From Brucellaceae bacterium (GTDB taxonomy: Bacteria; Pseudomonadota; Alphaproteobacteria; Rhizobiales; Rhizobiaceae), in NCBI GenBank assembly GCA_020637775.1, contig JACKJV010000012.1:1-64000 (forward strand): a DNA stretch of 64,000 nucleotides, read 5' to 3'. The notes under the pieces are model-generated. The model was not told where the DNA came from and made no database searches. It worked only from the letters and a program-made list of their open reading frames with translations. A program made the position numbers and the translations under genes. Positions 36,879-45,864 of the stretch are shown piece by piece (positions within the stretch are counted from its first letter, which is position 1; each line of letters begins with the position of its first letter).

Positions 36879-37817
36879 TCAGTCGGCAAAGATGTCCGGC
36901 ATGGCGATCGGCTGGCTGGCGCGTGCCATGAAACGGCGCCTGCGGTCGGCCCTGCGCAGCCCCTCCTCTCCGATCGGCAGGCGAAGCGTTGCCACGAGTT
37001 GCCGGATTTCCTGGCGTGCGGCCAGATGAGAGAGCGTGGGACGGGCTCCCAGCACGCGATCATCCAGTTCGTCCAGCGCCGTCAGGCCGAGCGGGAAGAA
37101 TTCCCTGAAAATCACCCGTTCCGAAATGCCATCGGCCAGGCGGAACCCGAGCTTTGCGGCCAGTTTGCGCAAGCCATTGTCCACCTTCAGCTCATTTCGT
37201 GACGATATCGTCGCCATGCGGTTGCGCACGACAACCCAGTCCAGGATCGTGTTGTCCGTGGCGCGGCGCTCCCGGCGCGCATCCCGTACCGAATGGGCAT
37301 AGGGTGACAGATCCACGACATCGTCCGAAACGGGATCGATACGCCCGAGGACATCGAAATCAACGAAGCTGTCGTTCATCGGCGTTATCAGCGTATCGCA
37401 GATGCGGTGCGCCAGCCGGTTGAGGTAAGTGTCCGATCCCGGCGTGTCGATGATGATGAAATCGTGTGTCTGCTCGACATCGGCAAGGCCCTCCATGAGG
37501 GCGCGCATTTCGGCGTTCTCGCTCTCGGCAACAATCGCGCGCCGCGCGGCCGGGACATGGAAGTGCCGCGGAATTTCCAGCGCGAGGCTGGAGCGGGCGG
37601 CCCAGCGCCGGCGGTTTTCGACGTAGCGTGTAAGGGACAGTTGCCGCGCATCGAGGTCGATGGTGGCAACCCTGTTTCCGGCCTTCAGGAGAGCGATGGC
37701 GACATGCATCGCGGTGGTCGATTTGCCCGATCCGCCCTTTTCATTGCCGCAGACAATGACATGGGCTGCCTTGCGGCCGCCTCCCGGCTTCGGCCTGGAC
37801 GAAGCAGACATGAACAT
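36879..37817 (-). CDS. mipZ: MipZ-like division-plane positioning ATPase (ParA family)
   Basis: The 312-residue ATPase has the deviant Walker A motif CGNEKGGSGKSTTAMHVAIAL and Walker B-type HDFIIIDTPGSDTYLNRLAH. The segment NDSFVDFDVLGRIDP and the arginine-rich C-terminus match MipZ, which forms a ParB-linked gradient from the poles and inhibits FtsZ assembly away from midcell. The ATG at 37817 has GGGGAG upstream and removes a non-conserved extension. parB and ftsZ are not in the window. Confidence 0.92.
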   Translation of the reverse strand: MFMSASSRPKPGGGRKAAHVIVCGNEKGGSGKSTTAMHVAIALLKAGNRVATIDLDARQLSLTRYVENRRRWAARSSLALEIPRHFHVPAARRAIVAESENAEMRALMEGLADVEQTHDFIIIDTPGSDTYLNRLAHRICDTLITPMNDSFVDFDVLGRIDPVSDDVVDLSPYAHSVRDARRERRATDNTILDWVVVRNRMATISSRNELKVDNGLRKLAAKLGFRLADGISERVIFREFFPLGLTALDELDDRVLGARPTLSHLAARQEIRQLVATLRLPIGEEGLRRADRRRRFMARASQPIAMPDIFAD

Positions 37818-37961
37818 CGCTTGCTCCCCGGCACTTCGTGTGCCCGATTGCAAGATTGCCTTGTGGGGCAACCGGTTGCAAGCCTCATGCCCTTGCGGAA
37901 GTGGATTCTTGCCGACGTGGTAAACCGGCCCGCGCTGTCCCGCGGCCTGGCAACAGCCTTC

Positions 37962-38393
37962 CTATAACAGCCCCAGTTCGGAAAGTTCCGTCTCAAGATC
38001 GGCCGGCAGCGAGCCGTCCGCGCTGCCGGAGAGGTCCGCCGGTGCGTCTTCCGGCTTGAGATAGCGCCATCCCTGGAACGGCCGTTTGGGCACCGGCCGT
38101 GTGCGCACGAGCGCCGGCTCCAGCACAAGACGGCAGCGCTGAACGCCATCCTCGCCCTGGAATGTTTCGACGTCGAGGATGGTCTGACGGCAAAGCACCA
38201 TGCCCTTGATGACCCAGTAGATCGAACCGCCATCGAGCACGTCCGGTATCCGGCGCGGAACCATCCGCGTCGTGTGCCAGTACCTGTCGCCCAGACCGGC
38301 CGCCTTGGCCTGCGCGCAGCGATGCGCGATCCAGCGCTCCAGATCGTCAACGCTGTCCGTGCCAACCGACAATTTGATAAGGTGCAGGGTCAT
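37962..38393 (-). CDS. DUF1489 family protein
   Basis: The 143-residue protein matches DUF1489, a conserved alphaproteobacterial family of unknown function: LHLIKLSVGTDSVDDLERWI, HTTRMVPRRIPDVLDGGSIYW, VIKGMVLCRQTILDVE, RCRLVLEPALV and KRPFQGWRYLKPEDAPADL. It is probably cytosolic. The ATG at 38393 gives the normal start; an upstream in-frame TTG is unlikely. It lies between sdaA and mipZ on the same strand. Confidence 0.85.
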   Translation of the reverse strand: MTLHLIKLSVGTDSVDDLERWIAHRCAQAKAAGLGDRYWHTTRMVPRRIPDVLDGGSIYWVIKGMVLCRQTILDVETFQGEDGVQRCRLVLEPALVRTRPVPKRPFQGWRYLKPEDAPADLSGSADGSLPADLETELSELGLL

Positions 38394-38459
38394 GACCGGC
38401 AATCTATCGGTCGCCGCTCCGCTTTCAAGCGTCAGCTTGCATGTTCTCCACAGGTCGCG

Positions 38460-39860
38460 TCAGCATTCCGGTACGTTCACTGCCAGACCACCAAGCGCCG
38501 TTTCCTTGTAGCGGCTGTCCATGTCGCGGCCGGTTTCCGCCATGGTACGGATACAGGCGTCGAGCGAGACGATATGGGCGCCATCGCCATGCAGCGCCAG
38601 TGACGCCGCGGTCACCGCCTTCACGGCGCCCAGCGCATTGCGCTCGATGCATGGCACCTGCACAAGGCCGGCCACCGGGTCGCAGGTCATGCCCAGATGA
38701 TGCTCCAGCGCGATTTCGGCGGCGTTTTCCACCTGTTCCGGCGTGCCGCCCATCACCGCCGCAAGCCCGGCGGCGGCCATGGCTGACGCAGAACCGACCT
38801 CGCCCTGGCACCCCACTTCGGCCCCAGAAATCGAGGCGTTGTGTTTTATGATTCCGCCCACTGCGGCTGCCGTGAGGAGGAATTCCCGCCGTTGTGCGCG
38901 ATCCATGCCGTCATGAAACCGCAGCGCGTATTTCAGCACGGCGGGCACGACGCCCGCTGCCCCGTTCGTTGGCGCTGTCACCACCTTGCCGCCCGCTGCG
39001 TTTTCCTCGTTGACCGCCATGGCATAGACGGACAACCAGTCATTTGCGGCCATTGGATCGGCCTTGTTGAGCAGGCTTTGCTGGGTCAGGCGCCCATGCA
39101 TGGCGGCCGCGCGGCGGCGCACCCGCAGCCCGCCCGGCAGTTCGCCGGTGGCGGCCAGTCCGCGCTCGATACAGGCGTCCATCGCATGCCAGATCCGGTC
39201 AAGGCCGTCATCCAGATCGTGCCGCGCCATGCGTTTTTCTTCATTGGCCCGCTTCATGGCGGCGATGGACAGGCCGCTTTCTCGCGCCATCGCCAGCATT
39301 TCGGAGGCATTCGAGAACGGAAACGGCGAACCCGGCCCCTCCTCCGGACCAGGACCGGCATGAACCGTGTTCAGTTCATCCTCGGTGACCACGAATCCGC
39401 CGCCGACCGAGTAATAGACCCGGCGAAGCAGGACGCGGCCGTCCTCGTCATGCGCGCTGAACGCCATGCCGTTGGCATGGCCTGGCAGCGCGTTCTGCCG
39501 GTCGACGACCAGGTCGTTCTCGGGATCGAAGCGATAGGCCGGATGCCCGGCCGGCCGGACCATGCATTCCGCAGCAATGCGCGCGACAGCCTTGTCAGCC
39601 GCATCCGGGTCGATGCCGGCGGGCGTATGGCCGTCGAGGCCCAGCAGGACGGCGCGATCGGTCGCATGGCCCTTGGCGGTGAAGGCCAGTGAGCCGTGCA
39701 GGCTGGCTGAAAGCCGCGTGACCGTCGCGCCGGCAGGCCGCGGCCAGGCATCATCGCGTATCTCGTCGAGGAACCGCCGCGCCGCATTCATCGGTCCCAT
39801 CGTATGGGAACTCGACGGACCAAGCCCGATCTTGAACAGGTCGAATACCGACAGGAACAT
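38460..39860 (-). CDS. sdaA: L-serine ammonia-lyase (iron-sulfur, SdaA type)
   Basis: The enzyme converts L-serine to pyruvate and ammonia in the cytosol with a [4Fe-4S] cluster. The 466-residue product carries both domains in one chain: the beta domain ([32 protein letters not shown]) and the catalytic alpha domain ([60 protein letters not shown]), with the cluster cysteines in the last two segments. The ATG at 39860 gives the canonical N-terminus; the frame is open further upstream only by chance. Confidence 0.95.
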   Translation of the reverse strand: MFLSVFDLFKIGLGPSSSHTMGPMNAARRFLDEIRDDAWPRPAGATVTRLSASLHGSLAFTAKGHATDRAVLLGLDGHTPAGIDPDAADKAVARIAAECMVRPAGHPAYRFDPENDLVVDRQNALPGHANGMAFSAHDEDGRVLLRRVYYSVGGGFVVTEDELNTVHAGPGPEEGPGSPFPFSNASEMLAMARESGLSIAAMKRANEEKRMARHDLDDGLDRIWHAMDACIERGLAATGELPGGLRVRRRAAAMHGRLTQQSLLNKADPMAANDWLSVYAMAVNEENAAGGKVVTAPTNGAAGVVPAVLKYALRFHDGMDRAQRREFLLTAAAVGGIIKHNASISGAEVGCQGEVGSASAMAAAGLAAVMGGTPEQVENAAEIALEHHLGMTCDPVAGLVQVPCIERNALGAVKAVTAASLALHGDGAHIVSLDACIRTMAETGRDMDSRYKETALGGLAVNVPEC

Positions 39861-39971
39861 GCCCAATCTCCCAGACCGGCGGACAGTCCCGCCGCTACTG
39901 CCGGACTGTCGCAATCCCGGATTTCTTTTCCGGCGCAGGAACCGCCATCGCCTTGGCCATTGGCGACATCG

Positions 39972-40007
39972 CAAACGAAAAACGCCGGTGCATGCGGCAC
40001 CGGCGTT
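39972..40007 (-). terminator. Rho-independent terminator of the 42-residue membrane-protein gene
   Basis: A perfect 11-bp stem (arms 39981-39991 and 39997-40007, 5-base loop) is followed on the minus strand by TTTTCGTTT. It lies 26 bases past the stop of the small gene at 40034 and separates it from sdaA. Confidence 0.88.
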
Positions 40008-40033
40008 GTTCCAGGTAAATGCTAATGAAAATG

Positions 40034-40162
40034 TCAGTTTGCAGCAACCACCGCCGTGGTTTCCGCGCCGCCGAACAGCCAGGCCAGCAAAATGATGCCG
40101 GCAAAGGCCGCCACTGCCCAGGCTGTCACGCCCCAGCAGCTTTTCTGAACGGTTTCGTCCAT
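40034..40162 (-). CDS. 42-residue single-span membrane protein
   Basis: The product starts MDETVQKSCWGVTAWAVAAF and has one hydrophobic helix (about 10-31) followed by a short polar tail. AGGATC lies before the ATG. A strong terminator follows the stop, which supports a real independent transcript. I do not recognise the family, and no function can be given. A 373-base gap without other genes lies upstream, between it and the divergent DUF3253 gene. Confidence 0.6.
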   Translation of the reverse strand: MDETVQKSCWGVTAWAVAAFAGIILLAWLFGGAETTAVVAAN

Positions 40163-40537
40163 GATGATCCTGTCTTGCTGTTGCTTCGCAGGTTGCCGCC
40201 TGCAAGCCGGCATGGGCAACCCGTGGCGTGGACCGATACGCCCGCTGACCTGCCATTGCAAGTCCAAAAGCGGCGCAAAAATGGCCCGCAGCTTTCGCCA
40301 TCTTCATCACCGGACAACAAGTTTCTGAAATATCTCGATATTCTCGATCACGGCCTTTAACAAATCGGTAACATATGGGGCCGGAACGTGGCGGCGTGAC
40401 GGTTTCGCAATCGGCCGGCAAGGCTGCAAACATGGCGGCCGCTCGACAATGGAATCGGCCCTGCCCGCATGACTTGCCAGATCGCCGTGTCCATGAAATG
40501 TACGGGCATCGGGAAATAGCGGGAGAACGGGACGGCC
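40163..40537. other. Gap between the small membrane-protein gene and DUF3253
   Basis: I see no gene here. The reading frames present have frame-shifted composition and no ribosome-binding site. Promoters for both divergent flanking genes should lie here; an AT-rich part around 40320-40375 is the best candidate, but no clear -35/-10 pair stands out. Confidence 0.5.
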
Positions 40538-40825
40538 ATGATCCGGGTGGACGAAACCAGATTGCGCCAGACCATCCAGGATCTGGCGAAGGCGCGCGGC
40601 CCGGGAAAGACCATCTGCCCGTCGGAAGCGGCGCGCGCGATTGCCGGGCCTGACGAAAAGCAATGGCGGCTGCTGATGAAGCCCCTGCGCGCCCAGGCCG
40701 TGGCAATGGCCAAGGCTGGGGAAATCACCATTCTGCGCAAGGGCAGGCCGGTTGACCCGGACGACTTCCGCGGCGTTTACCGCATTGCCATGGCAGCGGA
40801 CGGTCAAGGTGACGGAAAGAACTGA
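40538..40825 (+). CDS. DUF3253 family protein
   Basis: The 95-residue protein matches DUF3253, a small helical, winged-helix-like family of unknown function: LRQTIQDLAKARGPGKTICPSEAAR and QWRLLMKPLRAQAVAMAKAGEITILRKGRPVDP, ending with FRGVYRIA. GGGAGAACGGGA precedes the ATG. Its 3' end overlaps the convergent ydcF gene by 22 bases. Confidence 0.82.
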   Translation: MIRVDETRLRQTIQDLAKARGPGKTICPSEAARAIAGPDEKQWRLLMKPLRAQAVAMAKAGEITILRKGRPVDPDDFRGVYRIAMAADGQGDGKN

Positions 40826-41598
40826 GGAATCCGACCTGTCAGGTAGTATGCCGCCAGTCCGATCCATTCCCGCAGGCCAAGTGTTGCCTCCTCCATGGCG
40901 TCGATCGGCGTCCGCCGGGCAAAGCTGAGGCCAGCAGGGCCCGGCGTGCGGTAGTCGACCGGCCATGGCGTCACATCCAGTCCCGCTTCGCGAAAAAGCG
41001 CCATGGATCGCGGCATGTGAAAGGCTGAGGTCACGAGCAGCCAGACCTCATCCTCGCCAGTCGCGATGAGCGCGCGCGTGAAACGGGCGTTTTCCTGCGT
41101 GTTTCGCGAACGGTTTTCCAGAACCAACCGGTCCCGGTCCACGCCAAGCGCCGTCATCAGCCGTTCGGCACTGTCGGCATCCCCTTCTCCCTCGGCGATC
41201 AGGGCGCCCGATCCGCCGGAGATGACAATCCTGGCGTCGGCATAGCGCCTTGCCAGGATGGCGCCCTCCACGAAACGGTCACCGGCATCCTCCAGTTCAT
41301 GGCCCCCGCGCGCCAGGTTGACGGCACCCGCCATGCCTCCGCCCAGGATGATGACGCCCGCAACCGAGGCCGGCGGCGGATCCGGTCTTTGAAACCGTTC
41401 CTCCAGCGGGTTGAGCAAGAGTTGACCGGCATTGGTCCACCCGCCGGCGACCAGAAGCAGCAAACCAAGAGATGACAATGTTATTGTCAAACGCCGCCAT
41501 TCCAGCATCGCGGCCAGCCCGGTTGCCAGCATCAGCAGGAACAGAAGGCCCAGCGGCTGAATGGCGAACCAGGCGATCTTGGAGAGATAGAAGAACAT
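40804..41598 (-). CDS. YdcF/SanA-like DUF218 membrane protein
   Basis: The 264-residue protein has two N-terminal membrane helices and a DUF218 domain: VAGVIILGGGM, RRYADARIVISGGSGAL, LVLENRSRNTQENARFTRALI and WLLVTSAFHMPRSMALFREAGLDVTPWPVDY. DUF218 proteins (YdcF, SanA, ElyC) are linked to envelope and peptidoglycan maintenance. The ATG directly follows the mscS stop, so it is the last gene of an aldo/keto reductase - mscS - ydcF operon. Confidence 0.9.
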   Translation of the reverse strand: MFFYLSKIAWFAIQPLGLLFLLMLATGLAAMLEWRRLTITLSSLGLLLLVAGGWTNAGQLLLNPLEERFQRPDPPPASVAGVIILGGGMAGAVNLARGGHELEDAGDRFVEGAILARRYADARIVISGGSGALIAEGEGDADSAERLMTALGVDRDRLVLENRSRNTQENARFTRALIATGEDEVWLLVTSAFHMPRSMALFREAGLDVTPWPVDYRTPGPAGLSFARRTPIDAMEEATLGLREWIGLAAYYLTGRIPQFFPSP

Positions 41599-42960
41599 CT
41601 AGGCCTGATCCTTCCCGGCACGGCGCCGCTGCGCCGGCCGCTTTCCTGTCTGCTCGCCCGCAGTGGTCACCTCCACCGGCGTGCGCATGATCACCTCGCG
41701 GTGCGGGAACGGAATGCCAACCCCGTTTGCCTTGAACGTGTCCCACAACGCGATCATGACGGCGCCGCGCACATTGGTCAGTCCGGCCTGCGGATCGGCA
41801 ATCCAGAAACGAAGCACGAAGTCGAGTGAACTGTCCCCGAAACCGATCAGCCAGCACACCGGCGAGGGATGCGACTGCACCCGCGGGGCCGCAGCCTTGC
41901 AGGCTTCGATTGCCAGCCGCGACACCTCATGCGGATCGGCGCTGTAGGAGACCCCGAACTCCACATCGAGGCGCACCAACTGGTCGCTGAACGACCAGTT
42001 CACGACACGGTTTGTGATGAACTCTTCGTTCGGGATCAGGAATTCCTTGCCGTCGCGCGTAACGACGGAGACGAAGCGGGCGCGCAACTCGCGAATCCAT
42101 CCGAACGTCTCATCCAGCGAAATCGTGTCGCCCGGTTTGATCGAACGGTCGAGCAGGATGATGATTCCGCTGATGAAATTGGAGACGACCTTTTGCAGCC
42201 CGAAGCCCAGACCGACGCCGACCGCCCCCGAAAAGACGGTCAGCGCGGTCAGGTCGATACCCAGCGATGACAGCGCCACCGCGCCCGCCAGCAGCACGAG
42301 CGCGATCTTGATCACCTTGCCGAGCAGGACGCGCAGGGACGGCGTCAGGTCATCGCTGCGCTGCAGGCGCCGGTCGATGAAGTTGCCGACGCCCGTGGCG
42401 AGCCACAAGGTGACGCCCATGGCGAAAAGCGCCTGAAGCGTGAACCAGAGCGAAATGCGCGCCTGCCCGACGCTCAGCGCCAGGCTGTCGAGAAGCACCT
42501 GCACCTGGTCCGAAACGCCGAGAACGATGATAGCTGCCCAGATCCAGCCGGCATAGGCAACGAGGCGGGCAAACATCCGGTTCCGGATCACCCGGGAAAC
42601 GACCGCGATTACCAGCCACAAGGTGGCAAGCGACAGGATGAGTGAAATCAGCCAGGACCGGCTGGGCCAGGTCACCGCCCGCATCACCGACAGGGTGATT
42701 GCCATGGCGAGGATGAAAATAACCCATTCACTGCGCCTGAGAAGGGCGACGACCATCCGCAGCAAGCCGGGATTGCCACGGATCCGCCGCGCCCGCTCTT
42801 CCAGCGCCGGCTCCACGCGCAGCGAAACGAGCCAGGCGACAAGGAAGACCCATGCCGCGATCGCGAGCTGGATGCCGGTCCACAACGGATCGATCGAAGC
42901 GATCAGGTCTTCGATGTTCTGTGCGACGGCGGCAAGCAGCTCGGCGACCGATTCACTCAT
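41599..42960 (-). CDS. MscS-family mechanosensitive channel
   Basis: The 453-residue inner-membrane protein has about five to six helices and the MscS core: VFSGAVGVGLGFGLQKVVSNF, FISGIIILLDRSIKPGDTISL, FVSVVTRDGKEFLIPNEEFI, TNRVVNWSFSDQLVRLDVEF. The pore-lining helix is glycine/alanine-rich as expected. Such channels open under hypo-osmotic shock. The ATG at 42960 overlaps the stop of the aldo/keto reductase gene as ATGA, implying coupled translation. Confidence 0.93.
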   Translation of the reverse strand: MSESVAELLAAVAQNIEDLIASIDPLWTGIQLAIAAWVFLVAWLVSLRVEPALEERARRIRGNPGLLRMVVALLRRSEWVIFILAMAITLSVMRAVTWPSRSWLISLILSLATLWLVIAVVSRVIRNRMFARLVAYAGWIWAAIIVLGVSDQVQVLLDSLALSVGQARISLWFTLQALFAMGVTLWLATGVGNFIDRRLQRSDDLTPSLRVLLGKVIKIALVLLAGAVALSSLGIDLTALTVFSGAVGVGLGFGLQKVVSNFISGIIILLDRSIKPGDTISLDETFGWIRELRARFVSVVTRDGKEFLIPNEEFITNRVVNWSFSDQLVRLDVEFGVSYSADPHEVSRLAIEACKAAAPRVQSHPSPVCWLIGFGDSSLDFVLRFWIADPQAGLTNVRGAVMIALWDTFKANGVGIPFPHREVIMRTPVEVTTAGEQTGKRPAQRRRAGKDQA

Positions 42961-43787
42961 GCGGCATCCCAGACCGGTGAGAAGTCGAAATCGCAAATCC
43001 GTGCGTTGCGCTGGCGCAAAGCGGAGATTGCCGCCATCTCGTCATCGCTGAGGGTGAAATCGAAGACCGAGAGGTTTTCCGCCAGCCGTTCCGGCCGCGA
43101 TGTGCGGGGTATGGCGATCACGCCATCCTGCTGCACATGCCAGCGCAACACGATCTGGCCGGGTGTGCGCCCATGGGCGGCAGCCGCGTTGCTGACCGCC
43201 GGTTCGTCGAACAGCGCGCCTCCGCGGTAAAGCGGGCAATAGGAGGTCAGCGCCATGCCATTGGCTGCCAGCATCGCCTTCAGCTTGTCCTGATTGAGAT
43301 AGGGATGATACTCGACCTGGTTGCACGCCAGCGGAGCATCGCTCAAACCGATGGCCTCGGCCAGAAGCCCGCTCGGAAAATTCGAAACGCCGATATGGCG
43401 GGCGAGGCCGGCTGCCCTGACCGCATTGAGCGCGCGAATCGAATCGCTGAGCGGAATGGCCGGATTGGGCCAATGAATGAGCAGGAGATCCACCGCATCC
43501 ACGCCCAGCCGCTTCAGACTGGCCTCGGCGGAGCGCTGCAGGTCTCCGTCAGCGATATCGGTGAACCACACCTTCGTGGTGAGAAAGTAATCATCCCGGG
43601 CCAGTCCGGACGCCCGCAACCCTTCGCCGACCGCTTCCTCATTGGCGTATTTGGCGGCCGTATCGACATGGCGATAGCCTACCCGCAGCGCTTCAGCCAC
43701 CATTTGCGCGCAATGCTCGCCCTCAAGTGTCCACGTGCCCATACCAAGCGCGGGAATGGAAGCTCCGTTTGCCTCAACCCTGTGCAT
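42957..43787 (-). CDS. Aldo/keto reductase (2,5-diketo-D-gluconate reductase type)
   Basis: The 276-residue cytosolic NADPH-dependent reductase shows the catalytic tetrad in HVDTAAKYANEEAVGEGL (Asp, Tyr), FLTTKVW (Lys) and LLIHWPN (His). Other landmarks are HIGVSNFPSGLL, NQVEYHPYLNQ and the cofactor region AIPRTSRPERLAENL. Substrate is unknown. It is the first gene of the operon with mscS and ydcF and is divergent from the DUF1624 gene. Confidence 0.93.
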   Translation of the reverse strand: MHRVEANGASIPALGMGTWTLEGEHCAQMVAEALRVGYRHVDTAAKYANEEAVGEGLRASGLARDDYFLTTKVWFTDIADGDLQRSAEASLKRLGVDAVDLLLIHWPNPAIPLSDSIRALNAVRAAGLARHIGVSNFPSGLLAEAIGLSDAPLACNQVEYHPYLNQDKLKAMLAANGMALTSYCPLYRGGALFDEPAVSNAAAAHGRTPGQIVLRWHVQQDGVIAIPRTSRPERLAENLSVFDFTLSDDEMAAISALRQRNARICDFDFSPVWDAA

Positions 43788-43867
43788 TGACCGTCTTCTC
43801 CTTCATTGACGATTGACCGGACCCTGCCCGGTTGAAATACCTGTTATCCATGATCGAAGGTCAGTCT

Positions 43868-44836
43868 ATGGCATCAGCACAATCGGGCAAGGGCCGCATC
43901 GCGGCAATCGACGCGGCGCGCACCATCGCGCTGGCCGCGATGGCCGTCTATCACTTCACATGGGATCTGGAATTTTTCGGATATGTGCAGGCGGGCACAG
44001 CCGCCAGCGGCGGATGGAAGCTCTTCGCCCGGTGCATTGCCGGTTCCTTCCTCCTGCTGGCCGGAATCGGCTTGGTACTCGGCCACGGTCAGGGCATGCG
44101 GTGGCGCGCCTATCTTGTGCGGCTCGGGCGCGTGGCCACGGCCGCCGCGCTCATAACACTGGTGACATGGTTCGCCATGCCCGACAGCTTCATCTTCTTC
44201 GGCATCCTGCACCAGATCGCATTCGCCGGCATACTCGGTCTGGCCGTCCTGCGTCTGCCGTGGATTGCCACCGCGGTGCTGGCCGCAGCCATCTTCGCGC
44301 TCCCCTTCGTGTTCCGCGATCCGGCATTCGCAGCCCCCTGGCTGCGCTGGACCGGCCTCGCCCCCTTCCCGCCCGTCTCCAACGACTACGTCCCGGCCTT
44401 CCCGTGGACCGGCGTGGTGCTCGCGGGCATGGCGCTGGCGCAACTTGGTGGCGCCCATGGCTGGTTCGAAGCCTTGCGCAGGACGCGGCTGAACGCGCTT
44501 GTTCCGGCTTGGCTTGCATGGCCGGGACGCCATAGCCTGGCATTCTATCTTCTTCATCAGCCTATTCTGATCGCGCTGGTGTGGACGTGGGCACAATTCC
44601 TTCCACCAGCGATCACCGTCGGCGATGCGCGGCCGGGATGCGAGGCACAATGCATGCAGACCGAGGACGAGGCCTTTTGCCGCGCATGGTGCCTTTGCGT
44701 GCTTGACGAACTCGATTCGCGCGGCATGCTCGCCGAAGCCTTGGGCGGTCAGCCCTCTGCGTCTGCACGTCAGGCGGTCGAAGCGGCCCGCGCGCTCTGC
44801 GAGGCGCAAGCAACTACGGAGAAACAGCAGCCATGA
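43868..44836 (+). CDS. DUF1624 membrane protein with twin CX3C motif
   Basis: The 322-residue protein matches DUF1624, related to heparan-alpha-glucosaminide N-acetyltransferase and acyltransferase-like membrane proteins: IAAIDAARTIALAAMAVYHF, WKLFARCIAGSFLLLAGIGL, FFGILHQIAFAGILGLAVL, WPGRHSLAFYLLHQPILIAL. About eight helices are seen. After the last helix comes CEAQC-x8-CRAWC, a twin CX3C motif, with another Cys two residues on. The ATG at 43868 has GAAGG upstream. It overlaps the methyltransferase gene by 4 bases. Confidence 0.87.
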   Translation: MASAQSGKGRIAAIDAARTIALAAMAVYHFTWDLEFFGYVQAGTAASGGWKLFARCIAGSFLLLAGIGLVLGHGQGMRWRAYLVRLGRVATAAALITLVTWFAMPDSFIFFGILHQIAFAGILGLAVLRLPWIATAVLAAAIFALPFVFRDPAFAAPWLRWTGLAPFPPVSNDYVPAFPWTGVVLAGMALAQLGGAHGWFEALRRTRLNALVPAWLAWPGRHSLAFYLLHQPILIALVWTWAQFLPPAITVGDARPGCEAQCMQTEDEAFCRAWCLCVLDELDSRGMLAEALGGQPSASARQAVEAARALCEAQATTEKQQP

Positions 44837-45315
44837 GCGCAAACCTTGAAAGGCCGAACCGGATACCCTGGCCACCCTTGCTCTATGGTAGCGCCATTCT
44901 GGCCGCAGTGGGCGCACAGTTCCTTTTTCCCCTCGGATTCGCGTGGATACCGCACCCCTTCTCCGACATCCTGTTCGCCATCGGCTGGGTGATCATTGCC
45001 GCCGCGCTGGCACTGGACTTTTCGGCCATGGCGACATTGCACCGGGCCCGCACGACCGTATGGCCCAACCGCCGTTCCGATCATCTTGTCAGTTCAGGTC
45101 CGTTCCGCATCACGCGAAATCCGATCTATGTCGGCAACACCATGCTGATGATTGGCGTCGGTCTCGTTTCCGGGATACTCTGGTTCATCCTGCTGGCCTT
45201 CGCCGCCGCCTTTGCCACCCAGAAGCTCGCCATCGAGCGTGAAGAGCGCCACCTCGCCCATCGCTTCGGCAAACCCTACCGCGACTACATGAAAAAGGTC
45301 CGGCGCTGGATTTGA
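44833..45315 (+). CDS. ICMT-like membrane methyltransferase
   Basis: The 160-residue protein has four hydrophobic helices and the isoprenylcysteine methyltransferase-like motif SSGPFRITRNPIYVGNTMLMIGVGL followed by EREERHLAHRFGKPYRDYMKKVRRW. Such prokaryotic proteins bind S-adenosylmethionine at the membrane; the acceptor is unknown. Its ATG overlaps the DUF1624 stop as ATGA. It converges with the MerR gene. Confidence 0.9.
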   Translation: MSANLERPNRIPWPPLLYGSAILAAVGAQFLFPLGFAWIPHPFSDILFAIGWVIIAAALALDFSAMATLHRARTTVWPNRRSDHLVSSGPFRITRNPIYVGNTMLMIGVGLVSGILWFILLAFAAAFATQKLAIEREERHLAHRFGKPYRDYMKKVRRWI

Positions 45316-45343
45316 GCCGCATCCGGAAACGCGTTCTCCGGGG

Positions 45344-45730
45344 TCAGGTCGTGACCCCGAGCTCGGCCATCCGCTCCAGGCAAGCCTCTTCCGCCCGGTC
45401 GAGTTCGGCCAGCGTTTCCTCCAGGTCGCGGCGCTTCTGCCGCAGTTCCTCGCGCCGTTCCTCGATCTTGGCGATGATGGTCTTCAGTTGACCTCCCTCG
45501 CCCGGCGGTTCGCGGTACATCTGGATGATGTCGCGGATTTCGGCGATGGAAAAGCCGAGCCGCTTGCCGCGCATGATCTGCTTGATGAGATGCCGGTCCG
45601 CCGGGCGGTAGAGCCGCGTACGGCCGCGGCGGTGCGGCTGGATAAGGCCTTCGTCCTCATAGAAGCGCAGCGTCCGCGTGGACACGCCGAACTCCTTGGT
45701 GAGTTCCGTTATGGTGTAGAATTCACGCAT
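45344..45730 (-). CDS. MerR-family transcriptional regulator
   Basis: The 128-residue protein starts MREFYTITELTKEFGVSTRT, then LRFYEDEGLIQPHRRGRTRLYRPAD, the MerR helix-turn-helix and wing. GFSIAEIRDIIQMYREPPG and a long coiled coil (about 80-120, EERREELRQKRRDLEETL) follow. It lacks the metal-binding cysteine set of MerR itself, having one Cys near the end, and resembles LiuR-like regulators of alphaproteobacteria. The target genes are not evident here. Confidence 0.9.
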   Translation of the reverse strand: MREFYTITELTKEFGVSTRTLRFYEDEGLIQPHRRGRTRLYRPADRHLIKQIMRGKRLGFSIAEIRDIIQMYREPPGEGGQLKTIIAKIEERREELRQKRRDLEETLAELDRAEEACLERMAELGVTT

Positions 45731-45864
45731 GCCCGCAGCCTGTCGATGTTCCGGTCCTTTCCAAGTCTGCATAACCCTTACGTAAAAGTCAAATACACGG
45801 CAGAGACCGGGCTTGCCGCGGGCAGTGCCACCCCGGCAGACCGGACGAAAGCTGCCCGGCGCGG

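Noticed and set aside
39861..40706. Upstream extension of the sdaA frame
   Set aside because: It would run through a terminator and the 42-residue gene; the canonical SdaA N-terminus begins at 39860.
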